From: CAVUDO01 sp963740255
Lineage (GTDB): Bacteria > Actinomycetota > Actinomycetes > Mycobacteriales > Cryptosporangiaceae
Direction: 5' to 3'
NCBI GenBank assembly: GCA_963740255.1
Contig: CAVUDO010000002.1
Span: 372,001-436,000, forward strand
DNA length: 64,000 nt
Under the pieces are notes generated by a model that was given only the letters and a program-made list of their open reading frames with translations, was not told the origin of the DNA and ran no database searches. Positions 7,725-15,974 of this stretch are shown piece after piece. Every line of letters begins with the position of its first letter. Within the stretch, counting starts at the first letter, position 1. Both the position numbers and the translations under genes were made by a program.

Positions 7725-9503
7725 TCAGGCCGACGCGCGGGCGGGGCGGCTCTGGACGGGCAGCCGCCGGCGGTCGGCGAACGGGTCGGCTGTGCCGCGA
7801 CCGGCGTCGATCGCCGCGAGCAGGTCGCCCCACCGTTCCGCACCCCGCGCCGGGCAGGCCCACACGGCGTCCAGCCGCACCAGCCGCGTCTCGGGCCGTT
7901 CCAGCCAGGCGAGCACCCGCTCGGGCTCCTCGACCCTCGCGCCCGCCAACGGACCTGGCCCTGGCACCACCGTCTCGGCCGAACTCACCAGCGCGTCCGC
8001 CACCGGCATCGGTGCCACGCCCCGGCCGGCCACGCCCGCGGCGGCCAGCCGTCCGTACCGGACCACCGCCAGCTCCCAGCCACCCGCGCCGTCCGGACGG
8101 GCCGCGACCAGTTCGGGCACCGCGGTCAGGGCCCGCAGCCGTTGCAACCGGATCACCGCCCGCAGGAACGCGTGCAGCCGGTTGCGGGCCAGCACGGCGT
8201 CCTCGTACCGCTGCGCGGCCGAGAGGGTGTCGATCCGGGCCAGCAGCCGCTCGACCACCGGCGTGGGATCGGCGGCCACCGCGTCGACGAACGCCGCCGC
8301 GTGCCGGCCGTAGCCCTCCACGGTGATCTGGTGGTCGCACGGGGCGTCGCAGCGCCGCAGCTCGGCCAGGGCGCAGGTCGGGCTGGGCCGGCGCACCGAC
8401 AGCCGGCTGGTGCACTGCCGCAGCGGCACCGCGTCGTGGAACGCCGTCAGCGCGGCCTCCGCGGCCCGCCGGGACCCGAACGGCCCCAGGTAGGCGGTGC
8501 CGTCGTCGTGCACCTGTCGGACCATCGACAGCCGCGGGTAGGCCTCGACGGTCAGCCGCAGCCAGACCTGCCGTTCGGGGTACTTCGACCGGCGGTTGTA
8601 GGGCGGCTTGTGCGCGGCGATCAGCCGCAGCTCCCGCACCTCGGCCTCCAGCGGATGAGCGCAGACGATCGCCTCGACCCGCTCGGCCACGGCGATCATC
8701 TCGGCTATCCGCGACCTGGTCTCCGAGGACACGAAGTACTGCCGCACCCGGGACCGGAGGTCGCGGCTGGTGCCCACGTACAGCGGGCGCTCGTGGGCGT
8801 CGCGGAACACGTACACGCCGGGCGAGGGCGGCAGCCCGACAGCCAGGTGCCGCTTGCGCCGCTGTGCCTCGGACACCTGGGTGGAGAACGTGGCCAGCTC
8901 CTCCAGCGTGTGGACGCCCAGGTTGCCGACCCGTTCCAGCAGGCCGTGCAGCACGTCCACGGTGGCGCGGGCGTCCTCCAGCGCCCGGTGGACCGGCGTG
9001 GTACCGGAGCGGAAGAACCGGGCCAGGGTGCCGAGCCTGCAGTTGGGCACCTCGTCGCGGGTCAGCACCCGGCGGGCGAGCACCGCCGTGTCGATCCGCG
9101 GGAAGCCCGGCCACGGGTAGCCGTGCTCGGCACACGCCGCCCGGAGGAAGCCCAGGTCGAAGGGCGCGTTGTGGGCGACCAGCACCGCACCGGCGGCGAA
9201 CTCCAGGAAGGCCGGCAGCGTCCGGGACAGCGGCGGTGCGCTGGCCACCATCGCCTGGGTGATGCCGGTCAGGACGGTGATGAACGGGGGGATCCCGGTG
9301 CCGGGGTCGACCAGGGTGCCGAACTCGCCGAGCACCTCGCCGCCGCGCACCTTCACCGCACCGATCTCGGTGATCGCCGACTGGCCCGGCACGCTCCCGG
9401 TGGTCTCCAGGTCGACCACGACGAACGTGGTCCCACGCAGCGGCACGCCCAGCTCGTCGAAGCTGGGCTGCACCCAGCGGCCGGTCGATGCGGGGGTCAC
9501 CAC
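7725..9503 (-). CDS. DEDDh exonuclease fused to a UvrC-type GIY-YIG nuclease (Cho-like)
   Basis: This 592-residue fusion resembles mycobacterial Rv2191. The N-terminal DnaQ-like 3'-5' exonuclease shows DLETTG (Asp-x-Glu), HNAPFD and H-x4-D (HRALED). The middle holds a GIY-YIG nuclease (GVYVF, PLYVGTS with downstream Arg). Four cysteines spaced 13-8-4 follow, resembling the UvrC iron-sulfur ligands. A UVR-like helix pair comes next (AQRYEDAVLARNRL). The UvrC C-terminal RNase H-type nuclease and HhH domains are absent, so only 3'-type incision is expected. The GTG at 9503 has TACCGT 6 nt upstream and no ribosome site, suggesting a leaderless message. Confidence 0.9.
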   Translation of the reverse strand: MVTPASTGRWVQPSFDELGVPLRGTTFVVVDLETTGSVPGQSAITEIGAVKVRGGEVLGEFGTLVDPGTGIPPFITVLTGITQAMVASAPPLSRTLPAFLEFAAGAVLVAHNAPFDLGFLRAACAEHGYPWPGFPRIDTAVLARRVLTRDEVPNCRLGTLARFFRSGTTPVHRALEDARATVDVLHGLLERVGNLGVHTLEELATFSTQVSEAQRRKRHLAVGLPPSPGVYVFRDAHERPLYVGTSRDLRSRVRQYFVSSETRSRIAEMIAVAERVEAIVCAHPLEAEVRELRLIAAHKPPYNRRSKYPERQVWLRLTVEAYPRLSMVRQVHDDGTAYLGPFGSRRAAEAALTAFHDAVPLRQCTSRLSVRRPSPTCALAELRRCDAPCDHQITVEGYGRHAAAFVDAVAADPTPVVERLLARIDTLSAAQRYEDAVLARNRLHAFLRAVIRLQRLRALTAVPELVAARPDGAGGWELAVVRYGRLAAAGVAGRGVAPMPVADALVSSAETVVPGPGPLAGARVEEPERVLAWLERPETRLVRLDAVWACPARGAERWGDLLAAIDAGRGTADPFADRRRLPVQSRPARASA

Positions 9504-9602
9504 GCGGTCACGGTAGGTCCGGGCACCGACAAGAACCGGTACCGACAGGACCGCCGACGGTCGAGTTCCGAGCGGGCGTGCGCGGGATGGAAGACTGGCG
9601 GT

Positions 9603-9836
9603 ATGCCGACCCGCCCGCCCGACGAGCAGAGCCGCTGGCGCTGCCACCGCTGCGGCAACCTCACCCGGTTCGACGTGGTCCGCACGGTGCGGACCAGGGA
9701 CTTCGTGCACGTCGCGCTGGACGGTGAGCCGGCCGTGGAGGAGCGCGAGGTGCTCTCGGAGTCGATCGAGCGGGTGGTCTGCCGGTGGTGCCAGGGCGCG
9801 GACACGGTCGGCGTGGTGCCGCGGCCGCCGACATGA
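9603..9836 (+). CDS. Small zinc-ribbon protein
   Basis: This 77-residue protein has two Cys pairs, CHRCGN near residue 14 and CRWCQG near residue 60, that should bind one zinc in a ribbon fold. The region between is rich in Glu/Val. It is conserved in actinobacteria beside the DnaQ-UvrC gene but has no known function. The ATG is preceded by GGAAG and by AAGACT 6 nt upstream. Its stop overlaps the start of the CoA transferase by 4 bp, so the two are translationally coupled. Confidence 0.8.
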   Translation: MPTRPPDEQSRWRCHRCGNLTRFDVVRTVRTRDFVHVALDGEPAVEEREVLSESIERVVCRWCQGADTVGVVPRPPT

Positions 9837-11017
9837 GCGCGCTGGCCGGGGTGCGGGTCCTCGACCTCTCCCGGCTGCTGCCCGGCGGCTACGCCACGCT
9901 GCTGCTGTCCGATCTCGGTGCCGACGTGGTCAAGGTGGAACAGCCCGGGGTCGGCGACGGGACCCGGACGGTGCCGCCCTACCTCGGCGACGGCACGTCC
10001 GGGGCGCACGCCGCGCTGCACCGCGGCAAGCGGTCGATCGCGCTGGACCTGAAGCACCCGGCCGGCGCGGACGCGTTCCGCCGGTTGGCGGCCCGCGCCG
10101 ACGTGCTGGTCGAGTCGTTCCGGCCGGGGGTGATGGACCGGCTCGGTCTCGGGTACGGCGCTCTGTGTGCCGTGAACCCGCGGCTGGTCTACGTCGCGAT
10201 CTCCGGCTTCGGGGCCACCGGGCCGCACGCCGGCGACGCCGGCCACGACCTCACCTACCTGGCCCGGGTCGGCGCGTTGTCCTTCGACGGCGGTGCGGAC
10301 GGCCAGCCGTGGGCGTCCGGCCTGCAGATCGCGGACTTCTCCGGCGGGATGGCCGCCGTGGTCGCCGCGCTCGCGGCGTTGCGGGTGCGGGAGCGCGCCG
10401 GCGAGGGCCAGTTCTGCGACGTGTCGCTGGCCGACTCCGCCCGCTCGTGGCTGGCCTACCACGCGGGCGCGCTGGCGGCGTCCGTGCTGGTGGGCGGGGC
10501 GCCGCCGCAGCCGCACACCGGGCCGCTCAACGGCGGGCTGGCCTGCTACCGCACCTACCGCTGCGCGGACGGTGGTTGGCTCGCGGTCGGTGCGCTGGAG
10601 CCGAAGTTCTTCGCCACGTTGCTCGGCGTGGTGGGCCTGCCCGAGCTGGTGCCCGCCCAGTACGACCTGACCCGGCAGGCAGAGCTGGTCGATCGGTTGG
10701 GCGCCGTCTTCGCCACCCGCGGCCGCGACGCCTGGGCCGCGGCGTTCGCGGGCCGGGACGCCTGCGTCGAGCCGGTGCGCGACCTGGCCGAGGCGATGGC
10801 CGACCCGGACGCCCGGTCGCGCGGCGCGGTCTGGGATCTGCCCCGGCCGGACGGCTCCACGGTGCCGGTGCCCGGTGTGGTGCCGAGGCTGCACGCGACC
10901 CCGGCCGAGCCCGGCGTCGAGGTGGCCGCGCTGGGAGCGGACACCGAGGAGATCCTGCGCGAGTCAGGATACGCGGACGAGGAGATCGCCGCCCTGCGCG
11001 AGGCGGGTGTGTGGTGA
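9833..11017 (+). CDS. CaiB/BaiF family III CoA transferase
   Basis: This 394-residue protein belongs to the family III CoA-transferase/alpha-methylacyl-CoA racemase group. Characteristic segments are RVLDLSRLLPGGYATLLLSDLGADVVKVE, split here as RVLDLSRLLPG and LGADVVKVEQPG, then RGKRSIALDLK and a conserved Asp in the DLTYLARVGA region. The acyl substrate cannot be predicted. It overlaps the zinc-ribbon gene by 4 bp and the NYN gene by 4 bp, forming a tight three-gene unit. The ATG at 9833 was chosen from this overlap. Confidence 0.9.
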   Translation: MSALAGVRVLDLSRLLPGGYATLLLSDLGADVVKVEQPGVGDGTRTVPPYLGDGTSGAHAALHRGKRSIALDLKHPAGADAFRRLAARADVLVESFRPGVMDRLGLGYGALCAVNPRLVYVAISGFGATGPHAGDAGHDLTYLARVGALSFDGGADGQPWASGLQIADFSGGMAAVVAALAALRVRERAGEGQFCDVSLADSARSWLAYHAGALAASVLVGGAPPQPHTGPLNGGLACYRTYRCADGGWLAVGALEPKFFATLLGVVGLPELVPAQYDLTRQAELVDRLGAVFATRGRDAWAAAFAGRDACVEPVRDLAEAMADPDARSRGAVWDLPRPDGSTVPVPGVVPRLHATPAEPGVEVAALGADTEEILRESGYADEEIAALREAGVW

Positions 11018-12378
11018 CCGCCGACCTCCCCCCGGAGGCGGCCGCCCCCGCTGACGGCGCGGCGGTGGACGGCATCGCCGCGACGGAGGAGGCAGCCTTG
11101 CCCGAGCCGGTGCGCCAGCGGGTGCTCGCGCTGGCGGCGGAGAGCTTGCCGGCGCTCGGCACGGACGAGTTGCCGCCGCCGCTGCGGAAGTTCGCCCAGT
11201 TCGCGCCCGCGCGTCGTGCCCGTCTCGCCGGCCCGGCGATAGCCTTCCACCTGGCCGCCGACCCGCTCTTCCGCCAGCGTGTCGCCGCCCGGGTCGTCGA
11301 GGTGTCGGGTCCGCTGGGTGGGGCTGTCGCGGCGGGCGCCGTCCCGGCCACGGCGGATCCGGTGGAGGTCGCGGCCCTGGCGTACCTCGTCCGACCGGTC
11401 GGGTGGCTCCCGCTCGTCCAGGCAGTCGGCCAGGCGACTGCCGGGGAGGTGGAGGTCGCCGCGCTGCGCGACCGCCTCCGCGCGGCCGAACAGCGCGCAG
11501 CCCGGCTCGACAGGGCCCAGGCCGGTGGCCGGAGCGAGGCCGACCGGCGCGGGCGCGACCTGGCAGCTGCCCGGGCCGAGGCCGACGAGCTGCGTACCCG
11601 GGTACGCGAGCTGACCCGCGCGCTGCGGGAGAGCCAGCAGGACGCGAAGAAGGCGGCCGAGACGCTCTCGACCGAGCGCGGCAGGGCGGCGGCGGCCAGC
11701 TCCGCCCAGGATGCCGAACTGCGGCGGCTGCGGGCCCGGCTCGCCGACGTCGAGACCGAGCTGGACGCGGTCCGGCGGTCCGGCCGGGAAGGACGTGCCG
11801 CCGACGAGGCGCGGCTCTGGCTGCTGCTGGAGACGATCGGCAACGCCGCGCAGGGGCTGCGGCGGGAGCTGGCGCTCACGCCGCCCGACCACAGTCCGGC
11901 CGACCTGGTCGGCGCCACCACCGCGGCCGCGCGCTCCGACCGCGCCGGCTCCCGGTGGGCCGCCGACGACCCGGCCCGGCTCGACCTGCTGCTCGGGCTG
12001 CCGCGCGTGCACCTGGTCGTCGACGGCTACAACGTCACCAAGGCGGGCTTCGGCGAGACGTCGCTGGAGCAGCAGCGGACCCGGCTGGTGGCCGGGCTCG
12101 GCGGCCTTGCCGCCCAGCACAACGCCGAGGTGACCGCCGTGTTCGACGGAGCGGAGCGGTTGTCGGTGGCGCCCGCCTCTCCCCGCGGTGTGCGGGTGCT
12201 GTTCAGTCGCCCGGGGGAGACCGCCGACACGCTGATCCGGCGGCTGGTGCGGGCGGAGCCGCCGGGCCGACCGGTGGTGGTGGTGTCCTCGGACAACGAG
12301 GTCGCCGATGGCGTCCGCCGGTCGGGCGCGTACCCCGTGCCGTCGGCGGTCCTGCTGCGGCGGCTCGCCCGGGTGTGA
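11014..12378 (+). CDS. NYN-domain (YacP/Rae1-like) ribonuclease with central coiled coil
   Basis: This is a 454-residue protein. The N-terminal 150 residues are an alpha-helical domain of unknown role. Residues about 150-260 form a long charged coiled coil rich in Glu/Arg/Ala. The C-terminal third is a NYN/PIN-like nuclease fold with DGYNVTK, VFDGAE, ETADTLI and SSDNEVAD holding the acidic metal-site residues. Relatives such as Bacillus Rae1 cut mRNA on the ribosome, so an RNA target is likely but not shown. The GTG at 11014 overlaps the CoA-transferase stop (GTGA). An in-frame GTG at 11011 is equivalent. Confidence 0.82.
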   Translation: MTADLPPEAAAPADGAAVDGIAATEEAALPEPVRQRVLALAAESLPALGTDELPPPLRKFAQFAPARRARLAGPAIAFHLAADPLFRQRVAARVVEVSGPLGGAVAAGAVPATADPVEVAALAYLVRPVGWLPLVQAVGQATAGEVEVAALRDRLRAAEQRAARLDRAQAGGRSEADRRGRDLAAARAEADELRTRVRELTRALRESQQDAKKAAETLSTERGRAAAASSAQDAELRRLRARLADVETELDAVRRSGREGRAADEARLWLLLETIGNAAQGLRRELALTPPDHSPADLVGATTAAARSDRAGSRWAADDPARLDLLLGLPRVHLVVDGYNVTKAGFGETSLEQQRTRLVAGLGGLAAQHNAEVTAVFDGAERLSVAPASPRGVRVLFSRPGETADTLIRRLVRAEPPGRPVVVVSSDNEVADGVRRSGAYPVPSAVLLRRLARV

Positions 12379-12458
12379 CCCGCGGGACGCCTGCCGGCGA
12401 GCCCCCCGCCGCGCGCCGACCGGCGGGTCTGCTCACGGGTTCTGTCGTACCCGGCTCG

Positions 12459-12464
12459 TAATGT
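12459..12464 (+). promoter_or_regulatory. Candidate -10 hexamer upstream of the Cys-rich small gene
   Basis: TAATGT lies 50 bp before the ATG at 12514 in a locally A/T-richer stretch after the NYN gene stop. The predicted transcript would have a leader of about 43 nt, agreeing with the clear ribosome site of that gene. No -35 box is obvious. Confidence 0.35.
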
Positions 12465-12513
12465 CGCTGGTAGAGAGCCCGTGAGGGTGACCGATCCGAA
12501 CCGGAGGCACCGG

Positions 12514-12744
12514 ATGCTGATCGACTGCGACACCTGCGTCGTGCGTGGCGACGCCTGCGGAGACTGCGTGGTGAGCGTCATGCTCGGTGCGCCGCCGTCC
12601 GGTGTCGAGCTGGACGAGGCCGACCGCCGGGCCCTGGACGTGCTCGCCGACGGCGGCCTCGTGCCGCGGCTGCGGATCGTTCCGCTGCCCACTCCCGAGA
12701 CCAGGCCCACCCGCCCCGGCACGCCGCGGCGTCGCGCCGGCTGA
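12514..12744 (+). CDS. Conserved small Cys-rich actinobacterial protein
   Basis: This 76-residue protein starts MLIDCDTCVVRGDACGDCVV. The closely spaced C-x2-C ... C-x2-C set at residues 5-18 could bind zinc or an iron-sulfur cluster. The rest is Asp/Leu-rich, and the tail is Pro/Arg-rich. The ATG at 12514 has a GGAGG ribosome site 7 nt upstream. A GTG at 12481 would add 11 residues but has no such site. Homologues occur beside PimB' in many actinobacteria. The function is unknown. Confidence 0.75.
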   Translation: MLIDCDTCVVRGDACGDCVVSVMLGAPPSGVELDEADRRALDVLADGGLVPRLRIVPLPTPETRPTRPGTPRRRAG

Positions 12745-12821
12745 TCCGCGGAGCCTGCGCGGACGGGCCGCCGGGCCGGCCGCCTCCGCGCGCGGGTCGA
12801 GCCGCCTGACATGATCCGGAC

Positions 12822-12869
12822 GTGAGCGCCGCAGCCGTAGCCGAGCCGAGCGGCGACAGGGTGCGCTGA
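12822..12869 (+). CDS. Possible leaderless 15-codon upstream ORF before pimB'
   Basis: A GTG at 12822 opens a 15-residue frame (MSAAAVAEPSGDRVR) whose TGA ends one base before the pimB' ATG at 12871. A CATGAT hexamer lies exactly 6 nt ahead of the GTG, so the transcript may begin at this codon. The pimB' start has no Shine-Dalgarno sequence, and terminating ribosomes on this short frame could re-initiate there. This is inferred from spacing alone. Confidence 0.35.
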   Translation: MSAAAVAEPSGDRVR

Positions 12870-12870
12870 G

Positions 12871-14124
12871 ATGGCACGCACGCTGGTGGTCACCAACGAT
12901 TTCCCGCCGCGTCCCGGCGGCATCCAGGCGTTCGTCCACCAGCTGGCCGCCCGCCAGCCGGCCGGTTCCCTGCTGGTCTACGCGCCGGCCTGGCCGGGCG
13001 CCGCCGCGTTCGACGCCGAGCAACCGTTCGAGGTCGTCCGGCATCGCACGTCGCTCATGCTTCCCACCGCCGAGGTGTCCCGGCGGGTCGCCGCGATCGT
13101 CCGTGCCGAGCGGTGCGACACCGTGTGGTTCGGGGCGATGGCGCCGCTCGGCCTGCTCGCTCCGGCGCTACGGGACGCCGGCGTGGGGCGGCTCGTCGCC
13201 CAGAGCCACGGACACGAAGCCGGCTGGGCGGGCACACCCGGCACCCGTGCGCTGCTCCGCCGGATCGCCGGTGGGCTGGACGCGGTCACCTACCTCGGGC
13301 CGTTTACCCGCAGCCAGCTCCTCCCGGCCGTGGGCGACCTCACCGAGCTGGTCGCGCTGCCGCCGGGTGTGGACACGGCCGCGTTCCATCCGGACGCGGA
13401 CGGCGCGGCGGTGCGGGCAGAGTTCGGCCTCACCGATCGTCCGGTGGTGGTCTGCGTCTCCCGGTTGGTGCCCCGCAAGGGCCAGGACAAGCTGATCCGG
13501 GCCCTGCCGCAGATTCGCGCCCAGGTGCCCGGCGCCGCGCTGCTGCTGGTCAGCGACGGCCCGGACCTCGGTCGGCTGCGCCGGCTGGCGGCCCGGGAGC
13601 AGGTGCAGGCCGACGTGGCGTTCACCGGGTCGGTCCGCTGGCGGGACCTGCCGTACTACTACGCCGCCGGGGACGTGTTCGCCATGCCGTGCCGCACCCG
13701 ACGCCGCGGCCTGGACGTCGAAGGCCTCGGCATCGTCTACCTGGAGGCGTCGGCGACCGGGCTGCCGGCCGTGGCCGGGGACTCCGGGGGAGCGCCGGAC
13801 GCGGTGCTCCAGGGCGAGACCGGGTACGTCGTGCCGGGCCGCGACATCGCCGCGATTGCCGACCACATAGTCCGATTGCTGCGCGACCGGGAGCTGGCCG
13901 CCCGGATAGGGAGGGCCGGCCGGGCCTGGGTCGAGCGCGACTGGCGCTGGGAGGATTCCGCCGCCCGGATGACGGAGCTGTTGGCCGGCCGGCGCACGGT
14001 GCCGGCGAGCAGCGGTGCGGTGCCGCCGGGTGCTGGGATCCCGACCACAACTGCGGCGCCGACGGGCACTGGAGTGCTGACCCGGGCCGCGGTGTCGGCG
14101 GGCGGGCGGGCCCCGACGCCATGA
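12871..14124 (+). CDS. pimB: GT4 glycosyltransferase, phosphatidylinositol mannoside mannosyltransferase PimB'
   Basis: This enzyme transfers mannose from GDP-mannose to PIM1 to form PIM2 at the inner face of the membrane, early in phosphatidylinositol-mannoside and lipomannan synthesis. The GT-B fold is shown by the N-terminal NDFPPRPGGIQ loop, the SRLVPRKGQDKLI segment and the E-x7-E motif in EGLGIVYLEASATG. Extra residues after about 385 are Thr/Pro/Ala-rich and look disordered, making it somewhat longer (417) than the mycobacterial protein. The gene position matches Rv2188c. It overlaps the AlkZ-like gene by 4 bp. Confidence 0.88.
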   Translation: MARTLVVTNDFPPRPGGIQAFVHQLAARQPAGSLLVYAPAWPGAAAFDAEQPFEVVRHRTSLMLPTAEVSRRVAAIVRAERCDTVWFGAMAPLGLLAPALRDAGVGRLVAQSHGHEAGWAGTPGTRALLRRIAGGLDAVTYLGPFTRSQLLPAVGDLTELVALPPGVDTAAFHPDADGAAVRAEFGLTDRPVVVCVSRLVPRKGQDKLIRALPQIRAQVPGAALLLVSDGPDLGRLRRLAAREQVQADVAFTGSVRWRDLPYYYAAGDVFAMPCRTRRRGLDVEGLGIVYLEASATGLPAVAGDSGGAPDAVLQGETGYVVPGRDIAAIADHIVRLLRDRELAARIGRAGRAWVERDWRWEDSAARMTELLAGRRTVPASSGAVPPGAGIPTTTAAPTGTGVLTRAAVSAGGRAPTP

Positions 14125-15185
14125 CGACGCCGCACGAGGTCGCACTGCTCCGGCTGGCGTCGCAGCACCTCGCCGGTACCGGCCTGGCGACTCCCACCGA
14201 GGTCGTCCGCTGGCTCACGGCCCTGCAGGCGCAGGATCGTCACGGGGTGGTCACCTCGGTCGCGCTCCGCACCTCGTCCGGCACCCTGGCCGCCGTCGAG
14301 GCCGCGTTCGACGCCGGCGAGATCGTGAAGTCCTGGCCGATGCGCGGCACGCTGCATCTCGTCGCCGCCGAGGATCTGCCGTGGATGCTCGATCTCTCGA
14401 CCCCGCGGATGGTGGCCGGTGCCGCCCGCCGCCGGGCCCAGCTCGACCTCGACCTGCCGACACTCGAACGCGCTGGCGAGCGTGCGGCCGAAGCGCTGGC
14501 CGGTGGCCGCGCGCTGCGGCGCGACGAACTGCTGGCCGGGTGGGACGAGGCGGGTGTGGCCACGGCGGGCCAGCGGGGCTACCATATGCTGTGGCACCTG
14601 GCCCAGACCGGCCTGGTGTGCTTCGGGCCCGTCCGGGACGGCGAGCAGCGGATCGTGCTGGTCGACGAGTGGATCCCGCACCCGCGGCGCCCGGAGCGCG
14701 ACGAAGCACTCGGCGAACTGGCCGCGCGCTACTTCCGCAGCCACGGACCGGCCACGTCCCAGGACTTCGCCCGGTGGACGAAGCTCGTCGCGGCCGACGT
14801 CCGGGCGGGGGTCGCCCTGGCCCGGCCGGCACTCGCCCCGCTGGAACTCGACGGTGTGGAGTACCTGATGGATCCGCGGACACCCGAACGGCTCGAGACG
14901 TGTCGGGACGAGGCGCGAGGTGTCTTCCTGCTGTCCGGATTCGACGAGTTCATCCTCGGTTACGGAGACCGTCGCGCGGTGGTGCCCGCCGAGTTCGCGG
15001 CCCGTGTCGTCCCGGGCGGCAACGGCGTGTTCCGGCCGACGGTCATCGCTGACGGCCGGGTCGTCGGCACCTGGAACCACACCGGCCGCGGCGCGAAGCG
15101 CACCGTCGGGGCAACCCCGTTCGACGCGTTCGACGCGGACGTCGCCGCGGCCATCCCCGGGGTGTACGCCGCCCTGCCCTGCTAG
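14121..15185 (+). CDS. AlkZ/YcaQ-like winged-helix DNA glycosylase family protein (HTH_42)
   Basis: This 354-residue protein has the HTH_42 architecture of tandem winged helices plus a beta barrel. The catalytic Q-x-Q type motif appears as LQAQD near residue 36. The family includes Streptomyces AlkZ, which unhooks DNA interstrand crosslinks made by a secondary metabolite, and E. coli YcaQ. Here no biosynthetic cluster is adjacent, so a general alkylation-repair role is more likely. The ATG overlaps the pimB' stop by 4 bp. The substrate cannot be read from the sequence. Confidence 0.8.
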   Translation: MTTPHEVALLRLASQHLAGTGLATPTEVVRWLTALQAQDRHGVVTSVALRTSSGTLAAVEAAFDAGEIVKSWPMRGTLHLVAAEDLPWMLDLSTPRMVAGAARRRAQLDLDLPTLERAGERAAEALAGGRALRRDELLAGWDEAGVATAGQRGYHMLWHLAQTGLVCFGPVRDGEQRIVLVDEWIPHPRRPERDEALGELAARYFRSHGPATSQDFARWTKLVAADVRAGVALARPALAPLELDGVEYLMDPRTPERLETCRDEARGVFLLSGFDEFILGYGDRRAVVPAEFAARVVPGGNGVFRPTVIADGRVVGTWNHTGRGAKRTVGATPFDAFDADVAAAIPGVYAALPC

Positions 15186-15224
15186 CGGGACCGACCCGAC
15201 GGGACGGACACCGCCGCCGCGCCG

Positions 15225-15974
15225 TCAGAGGCCTGGTGCGTTGGGGGCCTCCAGCAGCCCCAGCCGCAGGGCGGTCATCAGCGCCTGGGCCCGGTTGCCC
15301 GCACCCAGCTTCTCGTAGAGCTTGGAGATGTGGGTCTTGGCCGTCGACTCGCTCACGTAGAGCTGCTTGGCGATGCCGGCGACGCTCATGCCGTCGGCGA
15401 GCAGGCGCAACACCTGGCCCTCCCGCGGAGACAGGTGCGGACCGGTGGGGGTCAGCCGTCGTTTCATCGCGCTGGCCAGGTCGGACGCGGTGAATGCGTT
15501 CGGCGACGAGACGGCGTGCCGAGCCGACGCGACCACCTCGTCGGCCGGGGCGTTCTTCGGAACGAACGCGCTCGCGCCGGCCTCCAGCGCGCCGAACAGC
15601 TGGTCGTCGCCGGCGTACATCGTGAGCACCACGATCCCGAGGTCGGCACGGGAGGTCCGCAGCGCCTTGGTCGCCTCCAGGCCACTGCCGTCGGGCAGCC
15701 GCAGGTCCATGATCACGACGTCGGGCTGCAGGTCGGCCGCCTTGCGCAGCGCGTCGGCCACCGACCCCGCCTCGCCGACCACGTCGAACCCCGGGTCGCG
15801 CTCGAACGCGTGCCGGAGGCCCTGCCGGATCAGGTCGTGGTCGTCCACGAGGAGCACGGTCATCTTCTCGGGCGGAGTCTCGGCCCGCGTACCGGGGGAA
15901 GGGTTGCTGGACACAGCGCTGTTGGGCCCAGGGCTACTGGACACAGAGCTAGTGGACACAGGGTTACTGGACAC
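15225..15974 (-). CDS. NarL/FixJ-family response regulator
   Basis: This is a DNA-binding response regulator. The receiver spans about residues 37-155: the acidic pair is in LLVDDHD, the phosphoacceptor Asp in VIMDLRLPDGSG and the Lys in AFVPKNA. The LuxR-type HTH covers about residues 180-240 (LSPREGQVLRLLADG, SESTAKTHISKLYEKL). The GTG at 15974 follows AGGAGG 12 nt upstream and overlaps the kinase stop. An ATG at 15863 would remove an odd N-terminus built from five 15-bp units. Its partner is the frameshifted kinase immediately upstream. Confidence 0.9.
   Translation of the reverse strand: MSSNPVSTSSVSSSPGPNSAVSSNPSPGTRAETPPEKMTVLLVDDHDLIRQGLRHAFERDPGFDVVGEAGSVADALRKAADLQPDVVIMDLRLPDGSGLEATKALRTSRADLGIVVLTMYAGDDQLFGALEAGASAFVPKNAPADEVVASARHAVSSPNAFTASDLASAMKRRLTPTGPHLSPREGQVLRLLADGMSVAGIAKQLYVSESTAKTHISKLYEKLGAGNRAQALMTALRLGLLEAPNAPGL
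15900..15974 (-). repeat. Five 15-bp tandem units at the 5' end of the response-regulator gene
   Basis: Five consecutive 15-bp units encode VSSNP, VSTSS, VSSSP, GPNSA and VSSNP. Four of the five begin with GTG in frame, so each could serve as a start codon. Copy-number change would lengthen or shorten the N-terminus without a frameshift. Confidence 0.85.
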
